Positions 17,188-18,211 of a stretch of DNA of 18,211 bases are shown piece after piece. This DNA comes from Novimethylophilus sp036504375. Lineage in GTDB: Bacteria > Pseudomonadota > Gammaproteobacteria > Burkholderiales > Methylophilaceae. How positions within the stretch are numbered: position 1 is the stretch's first letter; each line of letters begins with the position of its first letter. Below the pieces are notes generated by a model, which made no database searches, was not told where the DNA came from, and was given only the letters and a program-made list of their open reading frames with translations. The stretch is from contig NZ_DASXVH010000029.1 in NCBI RefSeq assembly GCF_036504375.1, forward strand, positions 1 through 18,211, given 5' to 3'. A program made the position numbers and the translations under genes.

Positions 17188-17658
17188 CTATGGCATAGCG
17201 CATACATAATTCAGTTCGATTTGTGCGATGCTTGTGGGGCGTACTGGTTCAAATTGTGCGGAGTCGGCGCTATGGAAACTGTTAAACTCATGCCCTTGCG
17301 CCATATTTTTTGAGTGGAAGGAGCCTTCTCTATTCCTCCAAGATTTTTCTGCGCAGTTAAACTCTGTAAGAACGGTGGTGGAAAAATAAGTCGTGTTAAT
17401 CGATTTATCACTCGAAGGATTGTAGACATACCCTTCTTGCGGATTTTTATAGTCAACTAGCGTCCAGATTCTAACAACTGAATCTTTTTTAACTTTAGTA
17501 GAAGGGTCCATATATATAGTTCCGCCTACGCCTCCCTCTGTAATGGCAACCCAACCACCTAGCTCAAATGTGTTGGGAATGGCTTTCTGTTGTGGGGCAT
17601 TTTTTGCGTCACAAGAAATAAGGGGGAGTATTAAGATATAAATTAGCAGATATCGCAT
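17188..17658 (-). CDS. Surface-adhesin E-like lipoprotein
   Basis: 156 residues. AGGA lies 5 nt before the ATG. The N-terminus has a short hydrophobic signal peptide ending in a lipobox, LISC, so C16 is the lipidated residue; the next residue is Asp17. The mature part resembles the surface-adhesin protein E family (PF16747): GTIYMD, VRIWTLVDYKNPQ, TEFNCAEKSWR, MAQGHE, FEPVRPTSIAQ and a C-terminal Cys. C102 and C153 probably form a disulfide. Family members are small exported proteins of poorly defined function; the adhesin name comes from a Haemophilus protein. The gene is AT-rich compared with the signalling genes and lies 31 nt after a small four-cysteine gene, so a two-gene unit is likely. 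Family call from memory of the motif pattern, not a search. Confidence 0.75.
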   Translation of the reverse strand: MRYLLIYILILPLISCDAKNAPQQKAIPNTFELGGWVAITEGGVGGTIYMDPSTKVKKDSVVRIWTLVDYKNPQEGYVYNPSSDKSINTTYFSTTVLTEFNCAEKSWRNREGSFHSKNMAQGHEFNSFHSADSAQFEPVRPTSIAQIELNYVCAMP

Positions 17659-17689
17659 GGAAATCCTTTTTTGTTTATAAAATCAACAG

Positions 17690-17917
17690 CTATGAAATAA
17701 CAATTTCAGGTTCTTTGCCACACGCATTACATTTAGCAGATTTGATATGAGGGCCACTTAATTCATTAGTGTCTACCCACGTGACGGAAAACCGATTCAT
17801 GGGCCTTCCAGATTGCCAAGAGCCTCCATATGTAGAGCCATGTTGGAGGATGGTCACGGATTCAGAAGTACCACATTGGCACTTTAGTGTGAAAGTAGTA
17901 CTGTCGATGACGCCCAC
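17690..17917 (-). CDS. Small four-cysteine (zinc-ribbon-like) hypothetical protein
   Basis: 75 residues from a GTG at 17917, chosen because GAGGAG lies 5 nt upstream; a TTG at 17944 would add nine residues but has no ribosome binding site. It has an N-terminal KCQCG (C13, C15) and a C-terminal KCNACG (C63, C66), an arrangement that could hold one zinc ion. The middle, about 45 residues, is polar and rich in G, S and T with aromatic residues. No signal peptide or membrane segment is seen, so it is presumably cytoplasmic. I do not recognise the family. It is AT-rich like its neighbour and is probably co-transcribed with the lipoprotein gene. Confidence 0.6.
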   Translation of the reverse strand: MGVIDSTTFTLKCQCGTSESVTILQHGSTYGGSWQSGRPMNRFSVTWVDTNELSGPHIKSAKCNACGKEPEIVIS

Positions 17918-17922
17918 GGAAT

Positions 17923-17928
17923 CTCCTC
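17923..17928 (-). promoter_or_regulatory. Ribosome binding site that fixes a GTG start
   Basis: On the minus strand GAGGAG is followed by ATTCC and then GTG (17917-17915), an ideal spacing. It decides the start of the four-cysteine protein in favour of GTG over the upstream TTG. Confidence 0.6.
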
Positions 17929-17974
17929 GTTTCCTAATTTCCAATAGTTCTTATCTTTCGTCACATCAGAAACT

Positions 17975-18012
17975 ATAGAGCTTCACTCTATCCCCGTTTA
18001 TGTAACACGGGG
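17975..18012. repeat. Two adjacent hairpins upstream of the four-cysteine gene
   Basis: atagag/ctctat (17975-17980/17986-17991, 5-nt loop) is followed without a gap by ccccgt/acgggg (17992-17997/18007-18012, 9-nt loop). They lie between the IS fragment and the small gene. No T-run follows on the minus strand. They could be a 5' leader structure or the remains of an element end. The rest of 17945-18084 shows no gene. Confidence 0.45.
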
Positions 18013-18084
18013 GGCTATAAATACATCAGGTAAGCTTTAACGAGAGGCTACTACTACATCATAGCTTTTACAAGAAAGCCCCTA

Positions 18085-18211
18085 GCGTCGCCACACGGCC
18101 ATCATCAAGGCATTGATCGCCAATTCGCTTTCCATGCGCGGCTGCATCGACCAACCGATGACCTGCCGTGAGAACAGGTCCAGCACCACCGCCAGGTACA
18201 GCCAGCCCTCG
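18085..18211 (-). pseudogene. IS3-family transposase (OrfB) fragment
   Basis: The minus strand reads EGWLYLAVVLDLFSRQVIGW and on to LMMAVWRR, the part of the IS3-family integrase (rve) domain just after the first catalytic Asp. Codons run cleanly for 42 residues and then hit TAG at 18082-18084, where an intact protein would continue toward the second catalytic Asp and the Glu. The element is therefore truncated at 18085 and inactive from this copy, at least at this end; the 5' part lies outside the window. It marks a site of past mobile-element activity beside the AT-rich genes. Confidence 0.85.

Noticed and set aside
1..18211. CRISPR array, tRNA or rRNA genes
   Set aside because: No regularly spaced repeats, cloverleaf or rRNA-like stretches were seen on reading both strands.

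Overview
The window reads as a moderately GC-rich Gram-negative chromosome. The c-di-GMP enzymes, Aer-type receptor, NarL-type two-component pair and IS3-type transposase fragment all fit a betaproteobacterium. A Nitrosomonadales-like (Gallionella/Sideroxydans/Sulfuricella-type) host is my guess from protein style only, because there is no rRNA or housekeeping marker.

Layout: (1) Positions 1-99 hold the last 32 codons of an unrecognised plus-strand gene, followed by a clear intrinsic terminator (131-154). (2) Positions 155-549 are non-coding, with a possible promoter and a structured leader in front of a plus-strand membrane protein (550-3150). This protein has a periplasmic c-type heme domain, a GAF-like region, GGDEF and EAL. 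(3) Convergent to it is a tight minus-strand operon of three genes, read 13630 to 3191: a GAF-PAS-GGDEF-EAL protein; a 2042-residue protein made of a degenerate Ser/Thr kinase, AAA ATPase, helical-repeat region, GAF, PAS, GGDEF and EAL; and an Aer-like methyl-accepting chemotaxis protein. The gaps are 10 nt and about 8 nt. (4) A 270-nt intergenic region (13631-13900) carries a 19-bp palindrome and a 95-nt hairpin. (5) A translationally coupled two-component pair follows, read 16749 to 13901: a sensor kinase (pseudo-receiver, three PAS domains including a FixL-like one, HisKA_3, HATPase) and a NarL/FixJ-type regulator. (6) From about 17100 to 18211 the base composition becomes AT-rich. This part has a plus-strand promoter with no gene behind it, a lipoprotein of the surface-adhesin E type, a 75-residue four-cysteine protein, paired hairpins and a decayed IS3-family transposase. 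It looks like acquired accessory DNA.

Working together: three complete GGDEF-EAL proteins can in principle make and degrade c-di-GMP. The sensory inputs are dominated by redox/oxygen-type modules: a c-heme, an Aer-type FAD PAS, a FixL-type heme PAS and several GAF/PAS domains. The simplest inference is a sensory island that links oxygen or redox state to motility (the receptor), the sessile/motile switch (c-di-GMP) and transcription (the NarL-type regulator). The most unusual component is the giant protein. Its family normally ends in a histidine kinase; here it ends in GGDEF-EAL, and its kinase domain lacks the catalytic aspartate.
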